Shown piece after piece: positions 53,163 through 62,068 of a stretch of 64,000 bases of DNA. Below the pieces are notes generated by a model that saw only the letters and a program-made list of their open reading frames with translations, was not told the origin of the DNA and ran no database searches. Location of the stretch: assembly GCF_039645585.1 (NCBI RefSeq), contig NZ_CP147915.1, forward strand, positions 558,001 to 622,000, in the 5' to 3' direction. Within the stretch, counting starts at the first letter, position 1. Each line of letters opens with the position of its first letter. Source of the DNA: Sulfurimonas sp. HSL-1656. GTDB taxonomy: Bacteria; Campylobacterota; Campylobacteria; Campylobacterales; Sulfurimonadaceae. A program made the translations under genes and the position numbers.

Positions 53163-55007
53163 GTGCATTATTATGATGTAGCACTGTTGGGTTCGCCTTT
53201 AGGTGCTTTGACCTATCATAGTCGCGACAGGGTCGAACCTGGCTTCAAGGTGACCGTGCCGCTTCGTGAAAATGAACGAGACGGGGTTATTTTAAATGAG
53301 TCCCGGCAGCATCGTGATGACACAGCTGCTCTTCTTGGGGTGACGGAACTCTTCTTCAGTACGCAGCAGTTACAGTTTGCCCGTTTTATTTCAGAATACT
53401 ATTTCGCCTCAATCGGAGAAGCCTTAAGCTTATTCGTTCCGTTTCGCCTGAATGGGATCGATATTGATAGAAAACCTCATTTTCTAGAGGGTGAATTCCT
53501 GCTCTCACCGGTACAAGAAAAAGCATTCCATTTTATAACGTCCTATCCGGTTTCCCTCCTTTTCGGCGATACCGGATCAGGAAAAACCGAAATTTACATG
53601 AAGTATTTCGAAGAGATGCTTTTACAGGGGAAACGTTCACTATTCCTGATGCCGGAAATATCGTTGACACCGCAGATGCAGAAACGGCTGGAAGCGCATT
53701 TCGGGGATGCCGTGGTGATGTGGCATTCGAAGCTGACGAAGAAGCAGAAAGAGAAGGCACTGGAGAAGATACGCAGCGGTGAAGCGGGTATTGTCGCCGG
53801 GCCCCGATCGGCACTTTTCCTTCCCATTGAGGATCTGGGTCTGATCGTTGTCGATGAAGAGCACGATGACAGTTACAAGTCCTCATCGCGTCCGAGGTAC
53901 CATGCCCGTGATATGGCGATCTACTACGGCAAACTCCTCGATATCCCCGTGGTGCTCGGCAGTGCCACCCCTTCACTGAGCTCCTATGTCAAATTTCCCC
54001 ATTACAGGCTCAAAGGGGGACACTTCCAGAGCGAACGGGTTTTCGAGTTTGAAGCCCATACCGAGGGGATCACGCTGAAGATCGAATCGGCAATCGAGGC
54101 GGTCGTGGCCCAGAACGAACAGGCGATGCTCTTTATCCCGACCCGGGCGAACTTCAAGTATCTCATCTGCAGCAGCTGCGGCTATACCTACGAGTGCCCC
54201 TTCTGCAGTGTCGGGATGAGCGTGCACCGTTACCGGCGCCAGGTGCGCTGCCACTACTGCGGGTATGCAGAGGCGATCCCCCAGCACTGTCCCGAATGTA
54301 AAACGGGCGATCTCGCCAGTTCGCGCCTGGGCACGGCGGAGGCGGTCGAATATTTCCATGAACAGAAGCCCGAGTGGCGTGTAGCGCAGTTCGACCGGGA
54401 CAAGATCACGACGCAGAAAAAGCTCAAGGAGCTGCTGCACGCCTTCAACGAACACGAGATCGATCTCCTTGTCGGCACCCAGATGCTCTCGAAGGGGCAT
54501 GATTACCATGCCGTGACTCTGGCGGTCGTCCTGGGACTGGATAACCTACTCAGCCTCAGTGATTACCGTGCGCGGGAACGTGCTCTCTCGCTGCTGCTGC
54601 AGATCGCGGGGCGCAGCGGCCGCAAAAAAGCGGCACGTGTCATTGTCCAGACCTTCAATGCCGAGTTCTTTTCCGCCTATATCGACGGCTATGAGCGTTT
54701 CTTGGAAGAGGAGAAGCTTTTCCGCGAAGGGATGTACCCGCCCTACAAGAAACTGTGCCGGGTACTCTTTGCCTACAAAAAAAGTGAGACGGCCGAAGCG
54801 GCGATGCGGCAGATGGAAACGGGGCTCAGAGCATTTAAGAGTGTTGAGATCGTCGGCGCGGACAAGGCGCCGATTGAAAAGATCGCGGGGAAATACCGCT
54901 ACCAGATCCTGCTGCGCGCCGATAAAAGTACCGAACTGATCCGCGCGATTAAAGCGACCAAGGTCCCGCTGGCTGAAATCGACATGGACCCCATCGAGTT
55001 CGGGTAA
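53163..55007 (+). CDS. priA: Primosomal protein N' (replication restart helicase PriA)
   Basis: 614 residues from GTG 53163. N-terminal 3'-DNA-binding domain (YYDVALLGSPLGALTYHS), Walker A GDTGSGKTEIYM, Walker B-like VVDEEHD, motif III GSATPSL, and the paired zinc-ribbon CSSCGYTYECPFC...CHYCGYAEAIPQHCPECKTG, then the helicase end with LVGTQMLSKGHDY and AGRSGRKKAARV. The first roughly 500 bp share the AT-rich codon use of the island, and the remainder is GC-rich like the core, so a recombination join at about 53.66 kb is possible. The protein itself appears intact. Confidence 0.93.
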   Translation: MHYYDVALLGSPLGALTYHSRDRVEPGFKVTVPLRENERDGVILNESRQHRDDTAALLGVTELFFSTQQLQFARFISEYYFASIGEALSLFVPFRLNGIDIDRKPHFLEGEFLLSPVQEKAFHFITSYPVSLLFGDTGSGKTEIYMKYFEEMLLQGKRSLFLMPEISLTPQMQKRLEAHFGDAVVMWHSKLTKKQKEKALEKIRSGEAGIVAGPRSALFLPIEDLGLIVVDEEHDDSYKSSSRPRYHARDMAIYYGKLLDIPVVLGSATPSLSSYVKFPHYRLKGGHFQSERVFEFEAHTEGITLKIESAIEAVVAQNEQAMLFIPTRANFKYLICSSCGYTYECPFCSVGMSVHRYRRQVRCHYCGYAEAIPQHCPECKTGDLASSRLGTAEAVEYFHEQKPEWRVAQFDRDKITTQKKLKELLHAFNEHEIDLLVGTQMLSKGHDYHAVTLAVVLGLDNLLSLSDYRARERALSLLLQIAGRSGRKKAARVIVQTFNAEFFSAYIDGYERFLEEEKLFREGMYPPYKKLCRVLFAYKKSETAEAAMRQMETGLRAFKSVEIVGADKAPIEKIAGKYRYQILLRADKSTELIRAIKATKVPLAEIDMDPIEFG

Positions 55008-55055
55008 TATCGTTTCAAAAGCTCAAACTAACGCCCATCTGGCTAAAATCCCTCT

Positions 55056-56117
55056 ATGATTAAGCGCTATCCCACGAAACAGATCTATGTCGGAAACGTC
55101 CCCGTCGGCGGGGATGCGCCCATCTCCGTTCAGTCGATGACCTACAGCCGTACCCGCGACGTTGAAGCGACGGTCGAGCAGATCAACCGTCTCCACTTTG
55201 CGGGGTGCGACATTGTGCGTGTCGCCGTACCGGATATGGAAGACGCACTGGCGCTCAAAGCGATCAAGGAGCGGATCTCGCTGCCGCTTGTCGCCGATAT
55301 CCATTTCAACTACAAACTGGCCCTTGTCGCGGCGGAAGTCGTCGACTGTATCCGCATCAACCCGGGCAATATCGGTGAGCAGAGCCGGGTGAAGGATGTC
55401 GTCAAAGCCTGCCGGGAGCGCAATATTCCGATCCGTATCGGTGTGAATGCCGGCAGTCTTGAGAAACAGTTTGACGCAAAGTACGGCCAGACGGCAGAGG
55501 GGATGGTCGCCTCGGCGGAGTACAACATCAAATTCCTCGAGGACCTCGGTTTTACGGACATCAAGGTCTCTCTCAAGGCCAGCGACGTACAGCGCACTGT
55601 CGAGGCTTACCGGATGCTGCGCCCGAAGAATAACTACCCCTTCCACCTGGGCGTCACCGAAGCGGGGACGAAGTTTCACGCGACAGTGAAGAGCGCCATC
55701 GGTCTGGGTGCCCTGCTGCTCGACGGGATCGGTGACACGATGCGGGTCTCCATCACCGGCGAGCTCGAAGAGGAGATCAACGTCGGCCGTGCGATTCTCA
55801 AGGATTCCGGCGCGGCGGGGGAGGGGCTCAATATCATCTCCTGCCCGACCTGCGGACGGATCGAGGCGGACCTGGTGAGCGCGGTGGACGAGATCGAACG
55901 CCGGACCAAGCACATCAAGGCCCCGCTCAATGTCTCCGTCATGGGCTGTGTCGTCAACGCCATCGGCGAAGCGCAGCATGCCGACGTCGCGATTGCCTAC
56001 GGCAAGGGGAGCGGCCTGGTGATGGTTAAGGGCGAAGTCGTCGCGCGCTTGGAGGAGAAGGATCTTGTGGACAAGTTTGTCGATGAAGTCGAGAAGATGG
56101 CGGAGGGGAATGAATAA
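55056..56117 (+). CDS. ispG: 4-hydroxy-3-methylbut-2-enyl diphosphate synthase IspG (GcpE)
   Basis: 353 residues. It converts methylerythritol cyclodiphosphate to HMBPP in the MEP isoprenoid route and uses a [4Fe-4S] cluster. Conserved parts: [69 protein letters not shown], and the cluster cysteines [11 protein letters not shown] and [14 protein letters not shown] with little upstream RBS. dnaB begins at its stop codon (TAATG). Confidence 0.94.
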   Translation: MIKRYPTKQIYVGNVPVGGDAPISVQSMTYSRTRDVEATVEQINRLHFAGCDIVRVAVPDMEDALALKAIKERISLPLVADIHFNYKLALVAAEVVDCIRINPGNIGEQSRVKDVVKACRERNIPIRIGVNAGSLEKQFDAKYGQTAEGMVASAEYNIKFLEDLGFTDIKVSLKASDVQRTVEAYRMLRPKNNYPFHLGVTEAGTKFHATVKSAIGLGALLLDGIGDTMRVSITGELEEEINVGRAILKDSGAAGEGLNIISCPTCGRIEADLVSAVDEIERRTKHIKAPLNVSVMGCVVNAIGEAQHADVAIAYGKGSGLVMVKGEVVARLEEKDLVDKFVDEVEKMAEGNE

Positions 56118-57559
56118 TGGAAGAGAAACTCTACAACCTCGCGTTTGAAAAAGCCGTTCTCAGTTCCATCATCTTCGAGCCTTCCCAGTTCGAGGAACTC
56201 GAAGCGATCCTGAAGCCGGATGATTTTTACCTGCCGGCCCACAAGGATATCTACGGCGCTATTGTCTCTCTCACCCGACGTGACGAGCCGATTGACGAGG
56301 AGTTCATCCGCAAAGAGCTCAATGCGAAGAAGAAGTTCGACGAGAACGTGATGCTCGAGATCCTCTCGGCCAACCCGATCTCGAATACGGCCGCCTACGT
56401 CAGAGAGCTGAAGGACAAATCCCTCAAGCGCCACCTGCTGACCCTGACGACGGAGATCAAGAAAGTTACGCTCGAAGAGGAGCTGCCCAGCAGCGACGTC
56501 GTCGACATGGTCGAGAAAAAGCTCTACGAGATCACCCAGGACTCGCAGACGAGCGATTTTAAAGATGCCGAGTCGGTGACGATCGATACGATGCGCTACA
56601 TCGAAGAGATGAAGGCACGGGGCAACTCCGTGCTCGTCGGCGTCGATACGGGGTTCGCGGAACTGAACAAGATGACGACGGGTTTCGGTAAGGGGGACCT
56701 TGTCATCGTCGCGGCGCGTCCGGCGATGGGGAAGACCTCCTTTGCGCTCAATATGGTGCAGAACCTGCTCAAAAAGGGCAAAGGGGTTGCCTTCTTCTCC
56801 CTGGAGATGCCGGCAGAGCAGCTGATGCTGCGTCTGCTCTCGGTCGATACCTCCGTACCGCTGCAGAAGCTGCGCGTGGGCGATATGAACGACGAGGAGT
56901 GGACACGGCTCGGCCAGGCGGTCGAGCGGATGCAGTCGAGCAAGCTCTTTGTCGATGACCAGGGCTCTGTCAACATCAACCAGCTCCGCTCCCGCCTGCG
57001 CAAGCTCAAGGGGCAGCACCCCGAGATCGAGATGGCCGTCATCGACTATCTGCAGATCATGAGCGGGACCGGGTCGCGGGACCGCCACCTGGAGGTCAGT
57101 GAGATGTCGCGGGGGCTGAAGATGCTCGCACGTGAACTGGAGATGCCGATCGTCGCGCTCTCCCAGCTCAACCGCGGCCTGGAATCGCGTAACGACAAGC
57201 GCCCGATGCTCAGCGATATCCGGGAATCCGGCTCCATCGAGCAGGATGCCGACATCATCCTCTTCGTCTACCGCGACGATGTCTACCTCTACAAGGAGGA
57301 GAAAGAGCGCGAAAAGGCCGCGAAGGCCGAAGGCAAGGAGTTTACGCCCACCTACGTCGAGAAAGAGGAGGAAGAGGCCGAGATCATCATCGGCAAGCAG
57401 CGTAACGGCCCGACGGGCCATGTCAAGCTGCTCTTCCAGAAGCGGCTGACCCGTTTTATCGACATGCCGACCTACAATGCGACGGAGATCGTGTACGAGA
57501 ATGTCGATACCTCGAGCGCCCAGATGGATGTCGGCACTGTATCGATGCCGACGATCTGA
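56117..57559 (+). CDS. dnaB: Replicative DNA helicase DnaB
   Basis: 480 residues. N-terminal DnaG-binding domain (EKAVLSSIIFEPSQFEELEAIL; YLPAHKDIYGAIVSL), linker, then RecA-like helicase: Walker A AARPAMGKTSFALNM, Walker B VIDYLQIMSG, EMSRGLKMLARELEMPIVALSQLNRGLESR and the arginine finger region KRPMLSDIRESGSIEQDADII. A charged insertion (EEKEREKAAKAEGKEF...) interrupts the C-terminal part and is common in Campylobacterota DnaB. The ring unwinds DNA at the replication fork. Confidence 0.95.
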   Translation: MEEKLYNLAFEKAVLSSIIFEPSQFEELEAILKPDDFYLPAHKDIYGAIVSLTRRDEPIDEEFIRKELNAKKKFDENVMLEILSANPISNTAAYVRELKDKSLKRHLLTLTTEIKKVTLEEELPSSDVVDMVEKKLYEITQDSQTSDFKDAESVTIDTMRYIEEMKARGNSVLVGVDTGFAELNKMTTGFGKGDLVIVAARPAMGKTSFALNMVQNLLKKGKGVAFFSLEMPAEQLMLRLLSVDTSVPLQKLRVGDMNDEEWTRLGQAVERMQSSKLFVDDQGSVNINQLRSRLRKLKGQHPEIEMAVIDYLQIMSGTGSRDRHLEVSEMSRGLKMLARELEMPIVALSQLNRGLESRNDKRPMLSDIRESGSIEQDADIILFVYRDDVYLYKEEKEREKAAKAEGKEFTPTYVEKEEEEAEIIIGKQRNGPTGHVKLLFQKRLTRFIDMPTYNATEIVYENVDTSSAQMDVGTVSMPTI

Positions 57560-57597
57560 CACGCCGCAACCGCTCCTTTCGCTTCAAAAAGATTTGA

Positions 57598-57629
57598 TAG
57601 AATAGCTATACACTAAAATAGTTATTCTA
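57598..57629. promoter_or_regulatory. Inverted repeat overlapping the comEC translation start region
   Basis: TAGAATAGCTAT (57598-57609) and ATAGTTATTCTA (57618-57629) are inverted copies with one G-T mismatch and an 8-nt spacer. The 3' arm ends 2 bp before the comEC ATG and covers the place where an RBS would lie; no other Shine-Dalgarno is visible. It may be an operator, or an mRNA hairpin that hides the start. Confidence 0.6.
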
Positions 57630-57630
57630 T

Positions 57631-58896
57631 ATGAAATTAGAACCGCCGCAACTACTGGCTTCTAGACAGGAAGTCGAAGTATTTCTTGGTCTCGTATTCC
57701 TTCTCTTCATCATTTCCCTTTTGGGAGAGTACCGCACGTACCGGCAACTGACCCGTTTTGACGATGCAGTCGTAGCGGCAACCGTTGAGCAGCAGTACAT
57801 AAAACGCAAGGAGGGAGGGGCCTACCAGGTCTTGAAACTGCGCAGTAAGGCAGGAGCCCCCTTTTTTATCACGGTTCCGACGGCCCTGCGGGACCTGGAG
57901 GGATATGAAGTCCGTGTCTGGCTGAAAACGGACCGGTTGGATTTTTGGCACTATCTGGGCGGTTTTTTTGCCTACGGGGCCATCGACGCGGTACTGCCGC
58001 AGCGTCAGTGGAAGTTCCGGGCGGGGGAGTGGATTGAAAGCCAGCACACCGAAGTACGGAGCGGCGCACTCTTTGCCGCCCTCTTTACGGCGACACCGCT
58101 GCCACCGAATCTGCGCGAATCGCTGGCGCGTTTGGGGATCAGCCACTTGCTGGCGATCAGCGGCTTTCATCTGGGGCTGCTCAGCCTCTTCCTGTTTACG
58201 CTGCTGCGTTTCCCCTACCGCTACTTTCAGACACATCTGTTCCCCTGGCGCAATGCCCGCCGTGACCTCTTTTATATCGCTGCCGCCGTACTCTGGGGCT
58301 ACGCCCTCTTTCTGCATTATCCTCCGTCGGTACTGCGTGCGTTCGCGATGATGCTGATAGGATTTATCCTTTATGACCGCGGCCTCCGGATTCTCTCCTT
58401 TCAGACCCTCGGCATTGCGGTCGTTTTGCTGATCGCCTTCTGGCCGCGGCTGCTCTTCTCCACCGGCTTCTGGCTTTCGGTCGCAGGTGTTTTCTATATT
58501 TTCCTTTTTCTGCAGCGTTTCGCCGACCGGGGACGGCTCTTCACCTTTGTGGGCATTCATCTCTGGGTCTACGGGATGATGCTGCCGATAGCGCTGGCGC
58601 TTTTCGGAACTTATTCGGCGCTTCACCCGCTCTCGGTGCTTTGGACGATGGCGTTCATCCTCTTCTATCCGCTGGCGCTGCTGCTGCACGCCGTCGGACT
58701 GGGGGGCGTCCTCGACAGCCTTGTCGTCCGGATTCTGGAGCTTCCGGCGACCCCGGTTCATATTGAAGTGGGAGTGTGGTTCTTGGCTGTCTGGATAGGG
58801 CTAAGCCTGCTTGCGCTTCCATTCAAGACGGTCAAAATGCTCCTGCCCCTTCTGGCCGCGGCGGTATTTGTAGGCGCGGTCTATCAGGTAGCATAG
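57631..58896 (+). CDS. comEC: ComEC/Rec2-family DNA uptake channel
   Basis: 421 residues. N-terminal helix, an OB-like domain of DUF4131 type (TVEQQYIKRKEGGAYQVLKLRSK; VRVWLK), then the competence domain with GISHLLAISGFHLGLLSLFLF and RDLFYIAAAVLWGYALFLHYPPSVLRAFAMMLIGF, the ComEC hallmark. It lacks the C-terminal metallo-beta-lactamase domain of Bacillus ComEC, which is usual in Campylobacterota. It carries DNA across the inner membrane during natural transformation. The 3' end overlaps the convergent BrkB gene by 96 bp. Confidence 0.9.
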   Translation: MKLEPPQLLASRQEVEVFLGLVFLLFIISLLGEYRTYRQLTRFDDAVVAATVEQQYIKRKEGGAYQVLKLRSKAGAPFFITVPTALRDLEGYEVRVWLKTDRLDFWHYLGGFFAYGAIDAVLPQRQWKFRAGEWIESQHTEVRSGALFAALFTATPLPPNLRESLARLGISHLLAISGFHLGLLSLFLFTLLRFPYRYFQTHLFPWRNARRDLFYIAAAVLWGYALFLHYPPSVLRAFAMMLIGFILYDRGLRILSFQTLGIAVVLLIAFWPRLLFSTGFWLSVAGVFYIFLFLQRFADRGRLFTFVGIHLWVYGMMLPIALALFGTYSALHPLSVLWTMAFILFYPLALLLHAVGLGGVLDSLVVRILELPATPVHIEVGVWFLAVWIGLSLLALPFKTVKMLLPLLAAAVFVGAVYQVA

Positions 58897-59682
58897 TTTG
58901 AGGCCGTAGACGAAGATGATCCATGAGGTGTAGATCCAGATAAAGGTAAAGAGGACAATCGAAAAGGAGCCGTAGACGGTCGTATAGGTCTTGTTGTAAA
59001 AGATGTAGTAGACGAAGCCGTTCTTGGCCAGTGTCCAGACGGCAGCGATGATAAAGGAGGTGATGAAGGCGGCTTTGGTGTCGACGTTGGTGTTGGGCGA
59101 AATCTTGTAGATGATGAAAAAGAGCATCCAGACGATGATGTAGGGGAAGATGCTCACCAGGTTGAACCATGCCGTCGCTCCGTATTCGCCGAGCACGGCG
59201 GCGGCCCGGGTCGAGAGGTAGATAGAGAGACCGAAGGCGATCGGGCTGAGTGTCACCAGGGTCCAGTAGGTCGTAACGGACTGCCAGATGGTGCGGCGCT
59301 TGGTATGGAAGATCTTGTTGACGATGTATTCGTAGTTTTCGAAAAAGAGCATGGAGGCGACGACGATCATCAAAGAACCGACGACGCTGAGCTTGACGGC
59401 GTTGCTGAGAAACTCGTCGATATACTGGGAGATCTGTTCGGACTGCACGGGCAGAAGGTTCTCGATGAGAAAGGCCTTCAGATCCGCGTAATACTCCTGG
59501 AAACTCGGCATCGTCACCGCGATGGAGAGAATGATCATCAGCAGCGGGATGACGGTGAAGATCGTGTAGAAACTGAGGCTCGAAGCGTAGTAGGTCAGCT
59601 CGGAGTCGAGGAGCTGGTTCCAGTAGTAGCGGGCATGCCGCTTAAAGCGTTTCCAGGAGTAGCGGTGGATGTTCTCTTGCAT
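58801..59682 (-). CDS. YihY/BrkB-family membrane protein
   Basis: 293 residues from ATG 59682. Family motif ELTYYASSLSFYTIFTVIPLLMIILS in the first helix, six helices in all (e.g. VGSLMIVVASMLFFENYEYIVNKIF, NLVSIFPYIIVWMLFFIIYKISPN, AAFITSFIIAAVWTLAKNGFVYYIFY, WIYTSWIIFVYGLKLCYLID). Although one member was called ribonuclease BN or BrkB, the true function is unknown, with evidence for a transporter-like fold. Overlaps comEC at the 3' ends (96 bp). Confidence 0.85.
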   Translation of the reverse strand: MQENIHRYSWKRFKRHARYYWNQLLDSELTYYASSLSFYTIFTVIPLLMIILSIAVTMPSFQEYYADLKAFLIENLLPVQSEQISQYIDEFLSNAVKLSVVGSLMIVVASMLFFENYEYIVNKIFHTKRRTIWQSVTTYWTLVTLSPIAFGLSIYLSTRAAAVLGEYGATAWFNLVSIFPYIIVWMLFFIIYKISPNTNVDTKAAFITSFIIAAVWTLAKNGFVYYIFYNKTYTTVYGSFSIVLFTFIWIYTSWIIFVYGLKLCYLIDRAYKYRRGQKGQEHFDRLEWKRKQA

Positions 59683-59747
59683 ACGAAGATTGTAGCACAA
59701 AGCGCTTTACGGAAGCGGTGCACGGGGAGTGCACCGGGGGAGGCGGT

Positions 59748-61133
59748 TTAGTCGAGCCCCATCTTGTTCGGGTTGAGGATGTTATTGGGGTCGAAGGCTT
59801 TCTTGATCGCTTTGAAGAGATTCATCTCCTCGTCGGTGAAGGCCATGCCCATGTAGGGGGCTTTCGCCAGGCCGATACCGTGTTCGCCGCTCAGCGTCCC
59901 GCCCATGTCGATGGTGGCCTGAAAGACCTCCTCGATCGCCTTGTAAGCGATTTTGACCTGTTCGGGGTCCTTGCCGTCGACCATGACGTTGGTGTGGACG
60001 TTCCCGTCGCCCGTATGGCCGAAGCAGGGGATGTTGATGTTGTATTTGTCGGCGATGGCGTAGAACTTCTCGAGCAGTCCCGGCAGGGCGGAACGGGGGA
60101 CGGTGACGTCCTCGTTGAGCTTCTTGCTGCCATAGACGGCGAGGGACTGGCTGGCATTGCGGCGTGCGAACCAGAGGTCGGCCGCTTCGGCCTTGTCTTT
60201 GGCGATAACGAAGTCCGAACAGCCGTTCTCGCGGAAAACCTTCTCGATCTGGGCGAGCTGGAAATCGAGGTCCGGCTCGAGGTTACCGTCGACGTCGGTG
60301 ACCAGGATGGCGCCCGCATCGACGGGCAGGCCCTTGTTAAAGGTCTGTTCGACGGCACGGATGGTGAGGTTGTCGAGGAACTCCATCGCAACCGGGGTGA
60401 CCCCCGAGGCCATCGTTTTATAGACCGCTTCCATCGCTTCGGTGACGGAGGGGAAAACCCCCATCGCCGTCTTCGTCATTTTCGGTTTGGCGATCAGCTT
60501 GAGGGTCACTTCCGTCGTGACGGCGAGGGTCCCCTCGGAGGCGATCAGGATCCCCGCGATGTTGTAGCCCGCGACATCCTTGATGGTCCGTTTGCCCGCC
60601 TTGACAACATCACCGTTGGGGAGTACGGCCCTGATGGCCATGACATAGTCCTTGGTGATGCCGTATTTGGCCGCACGCATCCCGCCGGCGTTCTCGGAGA
60701 CGTTGCCGCCGATGGTGGAGTAGTCCTGGCTGGCCGGGTCCGGCGGGTAGAAGAGGCCGACGGCTTCGACGGCACGCTGCAGGTCCATGTTGATGACCCC
60801 CGGCTGCACGACGGCGACCATGTTCTGCATGTCGATCTCGAGGATCTTATTCATGTGCTTTTCAAACGCGAGGACGATACCCCCGTGGCTCGGGAGCGCG
60901 CCGCCGGTAAAGCCGCTGCCGGCCCCGCGCGGCACGATGACGATGCCGTGCTCGTTGCAGTAGCGCAGGATATCGCTGACATCCTGCTCGTGGCGCGGGA
61001 AGAGGACGGCGTCGGGTTCGAACCGTTCGCGGGTCGCATCGTAGGAGTAAGCGAGGAGGTGCGCTTTGTCGCTGTAGATATTGTCGTCGCCGACGACGGC
61101 GGCAAAGTGCTGCAGGTGCTTGGGATCGATCAT
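59748..61133 (-). CDS. glcD: Glycolate/D-lactate oxidase-type FAD-binding subunit GlcD
   Basis: 461 residues of the FAD-linked oxidase type. FAD site IVPRGAGSGFTGGALPSHGGIVLAF, VQPGVINMDLQRAVEAVGLFYPPDPASQDYSTIGGNVSENAGGMRAAKYGITKDYVMAI, and a C-terminal oxidase domain with CFGHTGDGNVHTNVMV and GGTLSGEHGIGLAKAPYM. It oxidises 2-hydroxy acids such as glycolate or D-lactate, feeding electrons to quinone. The gene directly follows the PgbA-like gene on the same strand (4 bp overlap), matching the HP0508-HP0509 pair of H. pylori. Confidence 0.92.
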   Translation of the reverse strand: MIDPKHLQHFAAVVGDDNIYSDKAHLLAYSYDATRERFEPDAVLFPRHEQDVSDILRYCNEHGIVIVPRGAGSGFTGGALPSHGGIVLAFEKHMNKILEIDMQNMVAVVQPGVINMDLQRAVEAVGLFYPPDPASQDYSTIGGNVSENAGGMRAAKYGITKDYVMAIRAVLPNGDVVKAGKRTIKDVAGYNIAGILIASEGTLAVTTEVTLKLIAKPKMTKTAMGVFPSVTEAMEAVYKTMASGVTPVAMEFLDNLTIRAVEQTFNKGLPVDAGAILVTDVDGNLEPDLDFQLAQIEKVFRENGCSDFVIAKDKAEAADLWFARRNASQSLAVYGSKKLNEDVTVPRSALPGLLEKFYAIADKYNINIPCFGHTGDGNVHTNVMVDGKDPEQVKIAYKAIEEVFQATIDMGGTLSGEHGIGLAKAPYMGMAFTDEEMNLFKAIKKAFDPNNILNPNKMGLD

Positions 61134-61939
61134 GGCTGGCCCTTCAGGTCAAATTCGTCTAATAATTGCTTATCGGCGCTTGGATGCGACTGAATAAAGT
61201 CGTATAGTTTGCGCGAATGCGGGTTGTTTTCAACGAGCAGTTCAAGGTAGTAGGGTTCATAGGCGTCCAGTCTGCCGCTGCCGCTGCCGAACCAGTTGGC
61301 GTCGATCTCCTCGACACGGGTGTAAAAGGGGAGCTGCGGCGCTTCGTAAGCCAGCCCGGCCGCGGTGAGCTGCAGCAGGCTCAGGCTCTGGCAGTCCACG
61401 GTGAAGAGGCTGTCGTCGAGGTAGAGAAAGAGCAGCCCGGTCGTCGCGACGGTACAGAAGCCGGAGAGATCCTCTTTGAGCGGGGTCGGGTGCCCGCGGT
61501 AGGAGAGGTAGGTCGCCAGGGTGTCGGGGTGCATCCACTCGACGCTTTTCAGCTGCTCCGTCAGCTTCAGGTAGGTGCTGCGCGTCGGAGCGATCAGGAT
61601 GCCGCGGGTATAGGCAAAGGCGAGGATAACCTCGTCCCCCGCCTTGGGCTGCCACTCGCCTTTGGGCAGGGAGTTCTGCTGCAGGCCGCTGTATTCGGAA
61701 AAGGCGACGGTCAGCACTCCTGCCGTCTCGTCATACGCCTGGGCAACGGCACTGGCGATGATCGCGCTGTGTTCCGGCGTGAAGTGGCGGACGACAAAAC
61801 CGCTGACGCCCGGTTCGACCCGGGCCGTTTTGATCGTACCGGTCTCTGTCCCTGCCGAAACAGTCTCGAGGGTAAGGTGCAGTTCGCCGGCATGGAGAAC
61901 GCCAAAAAATAACGGGAGAAAAAAGAGCAGTCTGATCAC
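61130..61939 (-). CDS. PgbA-like N-terminal-domain exported protein
   Basis: 269 residues with signal peptide MIRLLFFLPLFFGVLHA. The body shows the PgbA family features: ARVEPGVSGFVVRHFTPEHSAIIASAVAQAYD, KAGDEVILAFAYTRGILIAPTRSTYLKL, EWMHPDTLATYLSYRG, and YTRVEEIDANWFG. In H. pylori PgbA was described as a plasminogen-binding surface protein, but it occurs in free-living Campylobacterota, so a more general envelope role is likely. The C-terminal Lys-rich repeat part of the H. pylori protein is missing here. Confidence 0.82.
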   Translation of the reverse strand: MIRLLFFLPLFFGVLHAGELHLTLETVSAGTETGTIKTARVEPGVSGFVVRHFTPEHSAIIASAVAQAYDETAGVLTVAFSEYSGLQQNSLPKGEWQPKAGDEVILAFAYTRGILIAPTRSTYLKLTEQLKSVEWMHPDTLATYLSYRGHPTPLKEDLSGFCTVATTGLLFLYLDDSLFTVDCQSLSLLQLTAAGLAYEAPQLPFYTRVEEIDANWFGSGSGRLDAYEPYYLELLVENNPHSRKLYDFIQSHPSADKQLLDEFDLKGQP

Positions 61940-62068
61940 TGAATACCTTGCATGCTAAATGGGAAAAAATTATAGCCTAGCCTTGATAAATGGGCTCTTT
62001 ATACGCTTTAGAGCTGGGCTTTAGCACGAATCTGCTACCCTTTCACATCCGTTGGATGGAGGTGAGGT

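Larger units (their letters stand above)
43740..53660. other. AT-rich glycosylation/prepilin island
   Basis: From about 43740 the sequence and codon usage become clearly AT-richer than on both sides, and return to GC-rich inside priA near 53660. It has about nine intact genes: a GT2 glycosyltransferase, three multi-TM proteins resembling GT-C enzymes, an ArnE-like transporter, three prepilin-like genes and a degenerate GGDEF protein, plus one 747-bp gene-poor spacer. No integrase, tRNA or direct repeats were found at the borders. It is likely an exchanged or horizontally acquired block. Confidence 0.6.

Noticed and set aside
55997-57562. 521-codon antisense frame opposite dnaB
   Set aside because: Caused by high-GC codon structure of dnaB on the other strand; the composition is Asp/Arg/Val-rich and there is no recognisable domain.
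59718-61193. 491-codon antisense frame opposite glcD
   Set aside because: The same GC-bias artefact; glcD has clear FAD-oxidase motifs.
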